Shown here: one piece after another, positions 36,603 to 44,056 of the stretch | Layout of the letters: the number at the start of each line of letters is the position of its first letter | Numbering within the stretch: position 1 is the stretch's first letter | Virus record (IMG/VR): IMGVR_UViG_3300018003_000003 | Location: 1 to 46,275 of that record | Reading direction: 5' to 3' (one strand) | DNA from: a virus | Length of the DNA stretch: 46,275 bases | Notes under the pieces: model-generated | Seen by the model: the letters and a program-made list of their open reading frames with translations, nothing else | What the model was told of the DNA's origin: nothing | Databases searched by the model: none | Program-made: the position numbers and the translations under genes

Positions 36603-37475
36603 TTAGTACCTTTTATCGTATATCTCGCACGTAGTCCAATGCCACAATGCCTGTGCTCCATTCGAGCCGTCTGCTGCTACGGGCGCTGGTGGTGTTGGCG
36701 TCGGAGTTGGCGAACCGCCAGCCCATAATACAACATCGTCAGCCCAGTTACCGCCGGCCGAGAGGTCGAGAACTGTATCATCCTCGCGCCACGAGTAGAG
36801 ATACGCTCCGCACGGAAATCCTGTTACTGCCGCATCAGCACACGGCGCTCCGCTTTCTATGCAGTTACCGATAGCGTAATTACCCGCGCTCGCCCACTGA
36901 CTCGCGTCGGGAAGGTTTACTGAAACTTGGAAATAATAGTTCGTGTTAAGCTGAAGATTATAGTCGAAAACCCAGTATATACGTCCCTCATCAGCGCAAC
37001 CGGCTAGTGGTATCGAAACTGGTTTAGCGCTTCCTACGCCTAGCCAGAACTGAACGCTGTTATCATTATAGCTCGGTGATTCGTTATAGGCAATCTCAAC
37101 AGTGAAGTTATAGGTACTTGCTACGCCTGAAAGACAGCCGTCAGACACGCCGTGAAGGTAGCCATAATAGAGGTCGTTTCCAGCGCTCCACAGCTTACCG
37201 TCGTTACCATCCTGAATACCGCCTTCACAGCCAGCGCCCGGCCACCACTGGTTTATGTTTAAACCGGCTTGCCACGTGTGGTTGTACGGGCTGTTTATGC
37301 CGGGTACGTTAATCCCGTCTGTGTTAGCCGTCAACGGCCCCCACATCGGATTTCCTAGCGAGTTTTTCTGAAACTGTGCTCTGACCGCTTGACCGTTATA
37401 CGCTGAACCGCCCGCGCCCTGATTAAGTATGCTCTTCGAGTTTTGTGCAAAGTTATAATGTAGATATTGCGTCAT
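36603..37475 (-). CDS. Virion surface-type protein with Pro-Thr linker and vestigial propeller
   Basis: 290 residues. A beta-rich N-terminal ~255 residues with many aromatics and cysteines ('GAGCEGGIQDGNDGKLW', 'YGYLHGVSDGCLSG') suggests a carbohydrate-binding or glycoside-hydrolase-like fold. It ends in 'PTPTPTPPAPVAADGS' followed by only ~18 residues. The same linker-plus-'PVxADG' introduces full lectin-like propellers in the 19.3 and 40.5-kb proteins, so this C-terminus looks truncated. Likely an adhesin or entry protein. Confidence 0.68.
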   Translation of the reverse strand: MTQYLHYNFAQNSKSILNQGAGGSAYNGQAVRAQFQKNSLGNPMWGPLTANTDGINVPGINSPYNHTWQAGLNINQWWPGAGCEGGIQDGNDGKLWSAGNDLYYGYLHGVSDGCLSGVASTYNFTVEIAYNESPSYNDNSVQFWLGVGSAKPVSIPLAGCADEGRIYWVFDYNLQLNTNYYFQVSVNLPDASQWASAGNYAIGNCIESGAPCADAAVTGFPCGAYLYSWREDDTVLDLSAGGNWADDVVLWAGGSPTPTPTPPAPVAADGSNGAQALWHWTTCEIYDKRY

Positions 37476-37479
37476 TTTA

Positions 37480-38058
37480 TCATACCTGTTGAATATGCGG
37501 AGTTAAGTTCGTTATCGAAATGAACTGCTCTATCGAATCCTTGTTATTCTCATATTCGGGCTTGCTCATTCTGAACGATATAATAATAAAGTCCTTCTCT
37601 TCGCTCATTTCGCCGTCGAAGCTCGGCTCAGCGGTTAGTGGTTCAGCGAGAATCTCATCACGTTCGTTAATGTTAAACGCCGTGATGTCCAGATTTACTC
37701 CCGCATCGCGCAAGTCATCGAACATATCTATTAATTCGGCGTTATCCCACTCGCTCATCTCGGATAACTTATTATCCGCTATAAGATACGCTTCGTCGAG
37801 GTGCTCGGGGAATTTAAATATCCTGACAGGGAATGTCTTTAGTCCCGCGCGTTTAGCGGCCTTAAGTCGAGCGTGTCCGGCTATGATGTTATAGTCCTCG
37901 TCGACTATCATAGGCACGGTCGTACCGAAGTTATTAAAGCTCTCGATTAAGCGTTTTATCTCATCTTCTGAGTGTACTCTAGGATTTCGCGGGTTGCCTT
38001 TCAGCTTATCCAGCGGAACCTCTTCGTCGCGAATGAAGTACGGTGAATTATTCGTCAT
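37480..38058 (-). CDS. ParB/Srx-fold protein
   Basis: 192 residues. 'VPLDKLKGNPRNPRVHSEDEIKRLIESFNNFG' and 'VDEDYNIIAGHARLKAAKRAGLKTFPVRI' are the core of ParB-like nuclease/NTP-binding domains. The C-terminal part is helical. In phages such proteins often sit with DNA methyltransferases or replication genes. Here the methyltransferase is 10 kb away. Segregation or DNA modification are both possible. Confidence 0.8.
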   Translation of the reverse strand: MTNNSPYFIRDEEVPLDKLKGNPRNPRVHSEDEIKRLIESFNNFGTTVPMIVDEDYNIIAGHARLKAAKRAGLKTFPVRIFKFPEHLDEAYLIADNKLSEMSEWDNAELIDMFDDLRDAGVNLDITAFNINERDEILAEPLTAEPSFDGEMSEEKDFIIISFRMSKPEYENNKDSIEQFISITNLTPHIQQV

Positions 38059-38240
38059 TTTTCACGACCCCATATCCCCCCTCTGTAGTGACTACACTTG
38101 CCGTATCGTCTGAAGAGTAGGTATACATGGTTTAACGGATACGGGCATGTCGTCGTACACGACCGGCACGTTTTTCTTTGCAAGTCGGTGCGTTTCAGCT
38201 GGTCGGGCACGTTCTTACGTTCGTCATCTTCGCGGGTCAT
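38055..38240 (-). CDS. Small Cys/His protein
   Basis: 61 residues: 'TDLQRKTCRSCTTTCPYPLNHVYLLFRRYGKCSHYRGGIWG', four cysteines in a CxxC...C...C pattern resembling the CxxC miniproteins elsewhere. Overlaps both neighbours by 4 bp. Role unknown. Confidence 0.58.
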   Translation of the reverse strand: MTREDDERKNVPDQLKRTDLQRKTCRSCTTTCPYPLNHVYLLFRRYGKCSHYRGGIWGREK

Positions 38241-38485
38241 TTTAACTCCTGTAAAATCTCGTCTTTAACGGCCCCACTCTCGTTAAATATCTGGTTATAA
38301 ACGTAGAACGTATTATTAATCTGTAATACTGGCGCTACTACCGTAAAAACACCAGCCATTAGCAGTTTCGTCTTTGTCTCTGGTGTGTCTAAATCCTTTT
38401 CTTCGAATTCTATGTCGCGGCCTTTAAGTGTGTTCTTTAACACGTTACAGTTCGGGCATATCGGAAGTGAGTAGACAGTTATCAT
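38237..38485 (-). CDS. Glutaredoxin-like protein
   Basis: 82 residues. 'MITVYSLPICPNCNVLKNTLKGRDIEFEEKDLD' gives a CPNC active site after the first strand, and 'VAPVLQINNTFYVYNQI' contains the conserved V-P loop (here APV). This is the length and order of a small glutaredoxin or NrdH-type protein. No ribonucleotide reductase gene is visible. It could keep the many Cys proteins of the virus reduced. Confidence 0.8.
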   Translation of the reverse strand: MITVYSLPICPNCNVLKNTLKGRDIEFEEKDLDTPETKTKLLMAGVFTVVAPVLQINNTFYVYNQIFNESGAVKDEILQELK

Positions 38486-38488
38486 TTT

Positions 38489-38575
38489 TCACCGTTTCGT
38501 GAGAAGATACACAAATGCGAGATAGCCTATAACGACAATTCCGACAAGTAAAAACCACGCTGTAGTAACATCCAT
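38489..38575 (-). CDS. 28-residue single-span membrane peptide
   Basis: 'DVTTAWFLLVGIVVIGYLAFVYLLTKR', one span with a basic end. GAGG before the ATG. Role unknown. Confidence 0.5.
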   Translation of the reverse strand: MDVTTAWFLLVGIVVIGYLAFVYLLTKR

Positions 38576-38586
38576 TTTTTTAAACC

Positions 38587-38799
38587 TCACTCTTCGTTCT
38601 CAGTAAGTTTTTCTATGAGTTTTTTACCGATTCCCCGGTCGCCTCGTAGCTTAAACTTATCACAGATGTCAGCGAACGGGCTAACCCACGTCTTTGAGAC
38701 TTCACACTTCAGCTCTGAGCGTCGCATCTTGGAGTCATCGTGAACGCGAACGCCCCTCGTGCAATCGCGACACATATAGTCTTTAGGATTACTTGACAA
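38587..38799 (-). CDS. Cys-rich helical miniprotein
   Basis: 70 residues: 'YMCRDCTRGVRVHDDSKMRRSELKCEVSKTWVSPFADICDKF', a CxxC...C...C knuckle of the same style as those in the giant protease. GGTG site upstream. Role unknown. Confidence 0.6.
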   Translation of the reverse strand: MSSNPKDYMCRDCTRGVRVHDDSKMRRSELKCEVSKTWVSPFADICDKFKLRGDRGIGKKLIEKLTENEE

Positions 38800-38807
38800 T
38801 TTCTCAC

Positions 38808-38918
38808 CTACAGGACGTCCATCATAGTGAATCTATACTCTATGGCGTCGAGTAGTAAACAAATCCCGTCTTCGACGTCGTTCCATTGCCCACAGAAGAT
38901 TCTATACATTAGTATCAT
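38808..38918 (-). CDS. 36-residue miniprotein
   Basis: 'MILMYRIFCGQWNDVEDGICLLLDAIEYRFTMMDVL'. The start overlaps the gene upstream by 17 bp. Composition is acceptable for a protein, but no motif supports it. Tentative. Confidence 0.38.
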   Translation of the reverse strand: MILMYRIFCGQWNDVEDGICLLLDAIEYRFTMMDVL

Positions 38919-39093
38919 AAGGTTTAAATCTAAATCGGGGAATCGTGTTTTTTCTCTTAATCGCGGGGCGGCCAGTCTTCTTAACTCTCATTCGACCGTC
39001 CCAGTGTGAAATGACGTATCGAAACTCTTTACCGCATACGACGCAGTTGTACGGGTCGCTCAGCTTATCCTGCTTAGTCCAGACTACACCCAT
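38902..39093 (-). CDS. Half of an FCS-type zinc finger protein
   Basis: 63 residues: 'CVVCGKEFRYVISHWDGRMRVKKTGRPAIKRKN' matches the first half of the fingers at 44.1 and 44.4 kb ('CKWCGTEFTPVLAHWERKQLIKHTKANER') but lacks the second 'YCS.KC' pair. It may be a degraded member of that family or bind metal with a partner. Confidence 0.55.
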   Translation of the reverse strand: MGVVWTKQDKLSDPYNCVVCGKEFRYVISHWDGRMRVKKTGRPAIKRKNTIPRFRFKPYDTNV

Positions 39094-39095
39094 AG

Positions 39096-39260
39096 CTATA
39101 GGTACATCTTAAGATTCTTACGGGCGTTAAAGTGCTCGCACTTATTTATGAACTCTTCGTTCGGTATCTGTCGGTCTATCGCTGTACAGTAGAACATACT
39201 GTTATTCGTCGTGGCTTCTGCCTTCGTGCAGTTCGCGCAGGGTTTATAGTGTGCGGGCAT
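39096..39260 (-). CDS. CxxC miniprotein
   Basis: 54 residues: 'HYKPCANCTKAEATTNNSMFYCTAIDRQIPNEEFINKCEHF', a C-x2-C-...-C-...-C finger of the recurrent class. Its start overlaps the 23-residue peptide by 17 bp. Confidence 0.56.
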   Translation of the reverse strand: MPAHYKPCANCTKAEATTNNSMFYCTAIDRQIPNEEFINKCEHFNARKNLKMYL

Positions 39261-39315
39261 TTTTCTTCTTCGCTCTCTTTTTCTTAAGTTTATTTCGCTT
39301 TCGTAGCTGTGCCAT
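39244..39315 (-). CDS. 23-residue highly basic peptide
   Basis: 'MAQLRKRNKLKKKRAKKKNART': over half Lys/Arg. ATG overlaps the preceding stop (TAATG). Could bind nucleic acid. Too small to be sure it is a gene. Confidence 0.35.
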   Translation of the reverse strand: MAQLRKRNKLKKKRAKKKNARTL

Positions 39316-39545
39316 TATCCGTAATTTCTCTGTAGCTCCTGACCCCGAGCGCCCCCGAAGTCACGCATAAGATTAACGCAGAACCCCCACGTTTCGAGTA
39401 ACTGTCTAACTAACATATCGGCACATCGCGGGCAGAAGTACTGTCCTTCTATCATCGTCACGCTTGGCATACGGCACGTCGGGACAGAACAGTAGCCTAT
39501 AGCCACCTGTTTCTTCTCGCCGAGATAATATTCTGGCATTACCAT
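39315..39545 (-). CDS. Zinc-ribbon protein
   Basis: 76 residues: 'YCSVPTCRMPSVTMIEGQYFCPRCADMLVRQLLETWGFCVNLM', C...C...CxxC knuckles then a helix. Overlaps the 132-residue gene by 7 bp. Role unknown. Confidence 0.6.
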   Translation of the reverse strand: MVMPEYYLGEKKQVAIGYCSVPTCRMPSVTMIEGQYFCPRCADMLVRQLLETWGFCVNLMRDFGGARGQELQRNYG

Positions 39546-39937
39546 ATTTTCACCGTACTGATATGTTCTTTAACGAGCGTCTCCATCACGTCGTTTCTGT
39601 GCATACCTTTAACTTTAGCGACCGATTCTATTTCCTTAACGAACTGCTTCTTAACGTTAATCGTGTTCGGGTACAGCCGGACAGATGCTTTTACCTTAGT
39701 TACCCTGCGCTGTTTACGGGTCTTAGTTCTGTATGTCCCGCGCTGCTGTCTACACGTATCGCATATAGCCGTGCCTCGCGTGGCTGGTTTACCGCACGAA
39801 CATAACCCTTGCGCTTTAAGTCTCTCGCGGCGTTTCTTACCTAGTTCGCGACAATGCTCTCGACAATGCTCACACTGTCTATGATAGTCATTATCCGGTA
39901 TGAGCCGGTGACACGCACCATGTGAACACTCTCTCAT
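39539..39937 (-). CDS. Zinc-knuckle and RHH-like DNA-binding protein
   Basis: 132 residues. Residues 4-60 hold two cysteine sets ('CSHGACHRLIPDNDYHRQCEHC', 'LCSCGKPATRGTAICDTC'). The C-terminal part is basic, then 'TINVKKQFVKEIESVAKVKGMHRNDVMETLVKEHI', a ribbon-helix-helix pattern. Its ATG overlaps the RHH gene upstream (TAATGA). A likely DNA-binding regulator. Confidence 0.66.
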   Translation of the reverse strand: MRECSHGACHRLIPDNDYHRQCEHCREHCRELGKKRRERLKAQGLCSCGKPATRGTAICDTCRQQRGTYRTKTRKQRRVTKVKASVRLYPNTINVKKQFVKEIESVAKVKGMHRNDVMETLVKEHISTVKIW

Positions 39938-40077
39938 TATACCTCACCGAGATACTGTTCGATTAGTTTCTCAGCTACCATAGAAATTGTCGCTTTCTCT
40001 TCGTGAGCTTTTCCAAGAACCGCTTTATACGATTCTTCGCTCAGTGTTATTCTGACGTATGTTTCTGTGTTACTCAT
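39937..40077 (-). CDS. Ribbon-helix-helix DNA-binding protein
   Basis: 46 residues: 'TETYVRITLSEESYKAVLGKAHEEKATISMVAEKLIEQYL', a strand plus two helices of CopG/Arc type. TAATG overlap with the downstream finger/RHH gene suggests a small regulatory pair. Confidence 0.66.
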   Translation of the reverse strand: MSNTETYVRITLSEESYKAVLGKAHEEKATISMVAEKLIEQYLGEV

Positions 40078-40236
40078 TCATCGCGCCTTAGACAAAAACT
40101 CAGGACACGTATGTCCAATACCCCACCACACGCCGTCTATGTTACAGTAAATGAACTCGTTACCGTCGTCCATCACTAAAACACCACTTGCTACGTCGAC
40201 TTTAGCGCAGAACTCACATCTACACGGAGTCATCAT
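40078..40236 (-). CDS. Cys/Trp miniprotein
   Basis: 52 residues from the ATG pair at 40236/40233; a longer frame from 40320 lies inside the upstream gene. 'CRCEFCAKVDVASGVLVMDDGNEFIYCNIDGVWWGIGHTC', a CxC..C...C...C metal-site layout. The ribosome site is not clear. Confidence 0.55.
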   Translation of the reverse strand: MMTPCRCEFCAKVDVASGVLVMDDGNEFIYCNIDGVWWGIGHTCPEFLSKAR

Positions 40237-40387
40237 TAACGATATTTTCTGCGTCGGGGCCGTTGTAGAGTGGTCGGTAGTTTCCACTTGGTTCTTGCTC
40301 GTCGGTTTCGTCATCTTCATCCTCCGAATGGAGGGGAACGCGCCGGTAGCGTATTCCCTCTTTCGTATAATAGATTTCAGTCGACAT
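40220..40387 (-). CDS. 55-residue acidic protein
   Basis: 'MSTEIYYTKEGIRYRRVPLHSEDEDDETDEQEPSGNYRPLYNGPDAENIVND'. A basic/strand start and an acidic tail. It competes with the longer frame of its downstream neighbour. Coding appearance is good. Confidence 0.5.
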   Translation of the reverse strand: MSTEIYYTKEGIRYRRVPLHSEDEDDETDEQEPSGNYRPLYNGPDAENIVNDDSV

Positions 40388-40502
40388 GTTTTCTCGCAGC
40401 GAGTTTAGCGCGTATCGCGTCTTTCATAAGAACCTCATAATAGTTCTTACGTGTATTACGATACATCGGTTCGCGCTTGCACATCTCTTCGAGAACTTTC
40501 AT
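40377..40502 (-). CDS. 41-residue basic helical peptide
   Basis: 'KVLEEMCKREPMYRNTRKNYYEVLMKDAIRAKLAARKHVD', basic and helical. Overlaps the next gene by 11 bp and starts 8 bp after the surface-type gene. Role unknown. Confidence 0.48.
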   Translation of the reverse strand: MKVLEEMCKREPMYRNTRKNYYEVLMKDAIRAKLAARKHVD

Positions 40503-40509
40503 ACTTCAC

Positions 40510-41745
40510 CTACGCGAGTTGTCCGCCAAGTGAAACCCACTTTGCCCACGTGCCGGTCGCCATGTCTAGATTCTTCTGGTAAACTGCTTTATCGTTACCT
40601 CTGACTTCGACGACAAGTACCGGATGCGTCGGTGCGACTGTCGGGGTAAACGCTAGTGATGGCGCACTTCGAGCAGTTCCACCTATGTTAACCCACGCTG
40701 GATTATTCAGAAGCGTTCGGTAGTAAAGCGTCTGTTGATTCGCTCCACGAACGACTATATGAATATCGTTACCGTCGCTTGCCACTGCCGGGGCCGCTGT
40801 AAGCTGACCGCCGAGTGCTTGCCACTTACCAGCGCCTTCCTGACAATACAGTCGATTGTCTACCCCACAGGCGAACGAGTACAGCGTCCCGTTTAAGAAG
40901 ACCGGAGCTGGTGCTGTGCCGTCTGCGATAAGAACTGGTGGCGTTGGTGTAGGTGTAGGCGTTACGCCGCTTGCTCGTTGCGTTATCGGCGTCATATCTG
41001 GTTCGTATGTCTGCATTAATTCGGTGAACAGACTTGGAACTGAGAACTCGCCGGTCTCTTCATACCAATAATCAAATTTACGGCAGACGACACCATTAGC
41101 GGCCATAGCGTTAACCATATCTATGTACGTCTGCGCGTTAGCACCATAATCGCCTTCGGCCCAGCTACCTATACAGAGCCCCACTTCGAAGCAGCCAGCT
41201 TGTTTGTTAATGAGTGCTTCTTGAGCTATCTCAGCGGCTCCTATCATCGAGCTTGAAGTATACGTCTCTAGAATAGCTGCGATGCCGTATTTACCGACGC
41301 CAGAGGGTGTAAACGTGTTTCCAGACCATATATCGTTATTGCCGGTTGGCCCGCCTGTTCCCTCACCGCCGTATGTGTAGGCGATAAGATTCGCCATAAT
41401 AGCGTCCATCTCAGCGCCGGATTCGGATTCTCCACCGACAGCATTAACGCCCATCGCGGCCATCTGTGCATAATACGCGTCTGACCAGTTTGAACTCGTG
41501 CCGTCGTTTGAATTATTAACTAGACAGCTACGTCCAGCGGCCTTACACGCGTTAACGAAGCTTTGGTCGGGATACGAGCCATCTCCTGTTACGACGTTAT
41601 AATCTTCTATTCCTGCTAGGGTTACGTTCGTTCCGCCGCTTGCCGATATACAGTACACCATCTTATTCGGTGGTGCTACTTTTCGCGGGGCGACCATCAT
41701 AGGCGCTACTTGTCGAGCGCCGCTCATTATTTCAATACTACTCAT
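40510..41745 (-). CDS. Surface enzyme-like protein with Pro-Thr linker and lectin-like propeller
   Basis: 411 residues. Residues 1-265 look like an alpha/beta barrel: 'PNKMVYCISASGGTNVTLAGIEDYNVVTGDG', 'AMGVNAVGGESESGAEMDAIMANLIAYTYGGEG', 'GVVCRKFDYWYEETGEF'. Acidic residues are suitably placed for a glycoside-hydrolase-like catalyst. A linker of TP repeats (about 265-280) leads to a propeller-type domain ('LYSFACGVDNRLYC', 'IHIVVRGANQQTLYYRT', 'LVVEVRGNDKAVYQ') like that of the 19.3-kb peptidase. Catalytic identity is not established. Confidence 0.72.
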   Translation of the reverse strand: MSSIEIMSGARQVAPMMVAPRKVAPPNKMVYCISASGGTNVTLAGIEDYNVVTGDGSYPDQSFVNACKAAGRSCLVNNSNDGTSSNWSDAYYAQMAAMGVNAVGGESESGAEMDAIMANLIAYTYGGEGTGGPTGNNDIWSGNTFTPSGVGKYGIAAILETYTSSSMIGAAEIAQEALINKQAGCFEVGLCIGSWAEGDYGANAQTYIDMVNAMAANGVVCRKFDYWYEETGEFSVPSLFTELMQTYEPDMTPITQRASGVTPTPTPTPPVLIADGTAPAPVFLNGTLYSFACGVDNRLYCQEGAGKWQALGGQLTAAPAVASDGNDIHIVVRGANQQTLYYRTLLNNPAWVNIGGTARSAPSLAFTPTVAPTHPVLVVEVRGNDKAVYQKNLDMATGTWAKWVSLGGQLA

Positions 41746-42024
41746 TTAGGCTCCTTTATATGTCCGTCGGTCGAGCGCTACAGCGAGACGAAGGCGTTTA
41801 TTTTCTTCTTCCAGCTCGTAGACTTTATCAGCCTCGTATTCGAGCTGAATCCGAAGCGTAGCGACCTGCTCTTCCAGCTTCTCGACTTTTTTCCTAGCGG
41901 CCTGATACTCGCCGCCTATAAGTTCAACGTCGTCTTCGAGCGTGGCTATTGTACACTTAAGTTGCTCGCGCTCGCTTAATATGTAGTTAACATAGTTAGC
42001 AACGTCTAGACTATCGCGCTTCAT
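41746..42024 (-). CDS. Coiled-coil protein
   Basis: 92 residues: regular heptads over 'EREQLKCTIATLEDDVELIGGEYQAARKKVEKLEEQVATLRIQLEYEADKVYELEEENKRL'. Overlaps the 47-residue gene upstream by 4 bp. A structural or tail-measure-like role is possible, but it is short. Confidence 0.62.
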   Translation of the reverse strand: MKRDSLDVANYVNYILSEREQLKCTIATLEDDVELIGGEYQAARKKVEKLEEQVATLRIQLEYEADKVYELEEENKRLRLAVALDRRTYKGA

Positions 42025-42164
42025 TTCTTCTCTCTCTCTGCCCGAGTGCCTCTCATTTCAAGCTCATCGAGGATATAGCGAATTACCGCTCTGTCTCCGC
42101 TGCGATACGGGTTAAGCTCCTGATAGAGCTTTCTTATCTGATAATCTTCCCAACCGTAGAACAT
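42021..42164 (-). CDS. 47-residue helical protein
   Basis: 'FYGWEDYQIRKLYQELNPYRSGDRAVIRYILDELEMRGTRAE', helical. TGA overlaps the next ATG. It starts 1 bp after the zinc gene's stop. No family was recognised. Confidence 0.5.
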   Translation of the reverse strand: MFYGWEDYQIRKLYQELNPYRSGDRAVIRYILDELEMRGTRAEREKK

Positions 42165-42165
42165 C

Positions 42166-42306
42166 TTAAATTTTCATCCTCCGCCGACAGTCGTTGCATA
42201 TCAGCTTCGGGTTGCCGGTCAGCTCGATAGGCTTCTGCTTCCCACAGCCGATACATAGCCCAACCATCTTAGGTATGTCCTTCTTTTTCTTTTCGTACTT
42301 CGCCAT
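42166..42306 (-). CDS. 46-residue zinc-ribbon peptide downstream of an operator
   Basis: 'GLCIGCGKQKPIELTGNPKLICNDCRRRMKI': one ribbon with basic ends. It begins 23 bp after the palindrome TTAACACGTGTTAA, so it heads a candidate operon (42306 leftward). Confidence 0.6.
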   Translation of the reverse strand: MAKYEKKKKDIPKMVGLCIGCGKQKPIELTGNPKLICNDCRRRMKI

Positions 42307-42328
42307 TAACGCATCAGTCCGACGCCAC

Positions 42329-42342
42329 TTAACACGTGTTAA
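42329..42342. promoter_or_regulatory. Operator-like perfect palindrome
   Basis: TTAACACGTGTTAA, identical to 32458-32471, in the intergenic gap between the PD-(D/E)XK gene and the 46-residue zinc gene. Confidence 0.65.
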
Positions 42343-42372
42343 TCATAGCTACGACGTAATATACTTTAGTAA

Positions 42373-43173
42373 TTACCAACTCCGCCATTCGTTCTTACTA
42401 TCCACGCGCCACTTCCACAGCTCTAAGGTTCTGATGTAGTGTTCAAACAGATACGATAAGTCATCATAATACATGTGCATCTGCTCACCGACTGAGCCCG
42501 CGTCGACGTCGATTTTAAGGAAGTACGCAACAGCCGGACGAACGAAGTACAGCTCTTCGTACGCGAGCGCGTAGGCCGCTAGTTGTAGAAGCTGGTCTTT
42601 TTGCATAGAGCCAGTCTTAAAGTCGACAAGTACGAGCTGTTTCGAGCCGCCTTTAATCTTCTGTTTCGCGACGAGGTCGACCGTACCGGCGTAACCGTGT
42701 GTAGGTGAGCATAGATAATGTTCTACCTTAACCGGCGTGAGGCCGGTCTTAGCCATCCACGTCTTAAAGTTCGTTAATACTTTTTCAGCTCGCGGGTCGT
42801 TTTCGAGATAATAACTTAACGGTTTTACCTTATTAACTGGCTGTAAGTAGGTTTCAATCATACTGTGAATATACGTGCCTGTGTCGCCCTTTGCGTCTCT
42901 GTAGGCGTTAGGCGCACCTAATGACTGTTTATAAATAGCGTAAACCGTCGGCCTGTCGACGTATTCTCTCACGTTCTCAGGTAGATGTTCACAGAACGCT
43001 TCGAACCGCTTAACGAAGCTCTCTTCGCGTATCTTATCTTGCCATTTCGCTAAGAATGGGCCTTTCGCTAAGGTTGCGTTAATTATAGTGGTTACCGATG
43101 GGTATTCATCGCCCGTTTCGCTATCTACATAGACGCGCCCTAAGCCACGCTTATACTTTCTTTCCAGTGTCAT
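42373..43173 (-). CDS. RecB/Cas4-like PD-(D/E)XK exonuclease
   Basis: 266 residues. H103 ('GTYIHSMIE'), D166 ('GYAGTVDLV'), D184-F-K186 ('VLVDFKTGS') and the following Gln/Tyr helix ('QKDQLLQLAAYALAYEEL') are the ordered motifs of the RecB/AddB/Cas4-like nuclease branch. The iron-sulfur cysteines of Cas4 are not apparent. Likely a viral recombination or DNA-processing nuclease. No single-strand annealing protein was recognised next to it. Confidence 0.8.
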   Translation of the reverse strand: MTLERKYKRGLGRVYVDSETGDEYPSVTTIINATLAKGPFLAKWQDKIREESFVKRFEAFCEHLPENVREYVDRPTVYAIYKQSLGAPNAYRDAKGDTGTYIHSMIETYLQPVNKVKPLSYYLENDPRAEKVLTNFKTWMAKTGLTPVKVEHYLCSPTHGYAGTVDLVAKQKIKGGSKQLVLVDFKTGSMQKDQLLQLAAYALAYEELYFVRPAVAYFLKIDVDAGSVGEQMHMYYDDLSYLFEHYIRTLELWKWRVDSKNEWRSW

Positions 43174-43323
43174 TTAACATCCTCGATTAGATTCTTCTTT
43201 AACACACGCACGACAATGTAGTCGTCTTATGCCAGCGATTTGACGTTCGTGCCGGACGGTAAACCCCTTTATACAGAGGTCTCCGCGATGTCGGCTATTC
43301 TTACACTCACATTTAATTATCAT
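43174..43323 (-). CDS. 49-residue Cys-rich protein, tandem paralogue 1
   Basis: 'IIKCECKNSRHRGDLCIKGFTVRHERQIAGIRRLHCRACVKE' aligns with the upstream gene 'IKCGCAKSRNHGYICVHGFTAQHERDGILRYCRKCVED'. CxC...C...CxxC likely binds zinc. TAAATG overlap with the PD-(D/E)XK start. Confidence 0.6.
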   Translation of the reverse strand: MIIKCECKNSRHRGDLCIKGFTVRHERQIAGIRRLHCRACVKEESNRGC

Positions 43324-43448
43324 GTCTCGTCTTCGACACACTTACGACAGTATCGTAGTATGCCATCGCGTTCGTGCTGAGCGGTGAAACCGTGTACACA
43401 GATATAACCGTGATTTCGGGACTTCGCGCAGCCGCATTTAATTCTCAT
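43320..43448 (-). CDS. 42-residue Cys-rich protein, tandem paralogue 2
   Basis: 'MRIKCGCAKSRNHGYICVHGFTAQHERDGILRYCRKCVEDET'. Same CxC...C...CxxC layout as its downstream paralogue. Overlaps both neighbours by 4 bp. Confidence 0.6.
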   Translation of the reverse strand: MRIKCGCAKSRNHGYICVHGFTAQHERDGILRYCRKCVEDET

Positions 43449-43657
43449 ATCTCTTTTTGCTTTAGAACGCATAAAATCACCACTTTAGTTCGACCGGCGT
43501 AGTTTTTGCAGTAGTAACACCGCCGGATTGTTCTACCGCGCGAAGGCTGCCAGACGTTCTTAGGGCAAAAGACGCGACCGATGTTACCTTTTGCACCGCC
43601 CCACGTAATCTGAACCTGACGCGGCTCTTCGTGTCGTATTAATACTTGTTCTTGCAT
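43445..43657 (-). CDS. Cys-containing basic protein
   Basis: 70 residues: 'VLIRHEEPRQVQITWGGAKGNIGRVFCPKNVWQPSRGRTIRRCYYCKNYAGRTKVVILC', basic with four cysteines. Possibly a small nucleic-acid-binding protein. No family was recognised. Confidence 0.56.
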   Translation of the reverse strand: MQEQVLIRHEEPRQVQITWGGAKGNIGRVFCPKNVWQPSRGRTIRRCYYCKNYAGRTKVVILCVLKQKEI

Positions 43658-44056
43658 TTACCAGTCTCCGCACGTGTAGGCGGGGTTATCGAGCGGCGGT
43701 AGTGGTTCGTCGAAATGAAAATCATAGTCCTCGACGTAACCTGTGCGCAGCCCAACTACTTCGAGCGCATTTTCTCTCGATATTTCGTTTACGTTCCCTC
43801 TACCTGACACTTGAATATAAAACGTGTCAGAATCAACGCCGGCGTCTAACGTTCGAATAACGTAGACGTGATGGTTAACAAGATGGTAAATACGCGATTC
43901 GATAACCCCGCCTTCGTGGCGAGTGGCGTCTATCTTCCACAGCGGCCCCTCTAAGAAACGAACTTGCGTATCCTTATCCTCTTTCATAAGTCGAATACAC
44001 TCAAAGATGCTCTCGTTAAGCGGTAGCTTAACTAGATTCTTACCCATTACCTGCAT
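43658..44056 (-). CDS. Unknown 132-residue beta-rich protein
   Basis: Alternating strands ('VRFLEGPLWKIDATRHEGGVIESRIYHLVNHHVYVIRTLDAGVDSDTFYIQVS') and an acidic Pro-rich end. Start ATG at 44056 has GAGG 4 nt upstream. No family was recognised. Confidence 0.62.
   Translation of the reverse strand: MQVMGKNLVKLPLNESIFECIRLMKEDKDTQVRFLEGPLWKIDATRHEGGVIESRIYHLVNHHVYVIRTLDAGVDSDTFYIQVSGRGNVNEISRENALEVVGLRTGYVEDYDFHFDEPLPPLDNPAYTCGDW

Noticed and set aside
36323-36661. 112-residue version of the basic zinc-ribbon gene
   Set aside because: The extra 20 residues lie in the 3' end of the preceding gene. ATG 36601 has a ribosome site.
42373-43173. Cas4 assignment for the PD-(D/E)XK nuclease
   Set aside because: The iron-sulfur cysteine cluster is absent and no cas genes are nearby; RecB-like viral nuclease is the safer reading.
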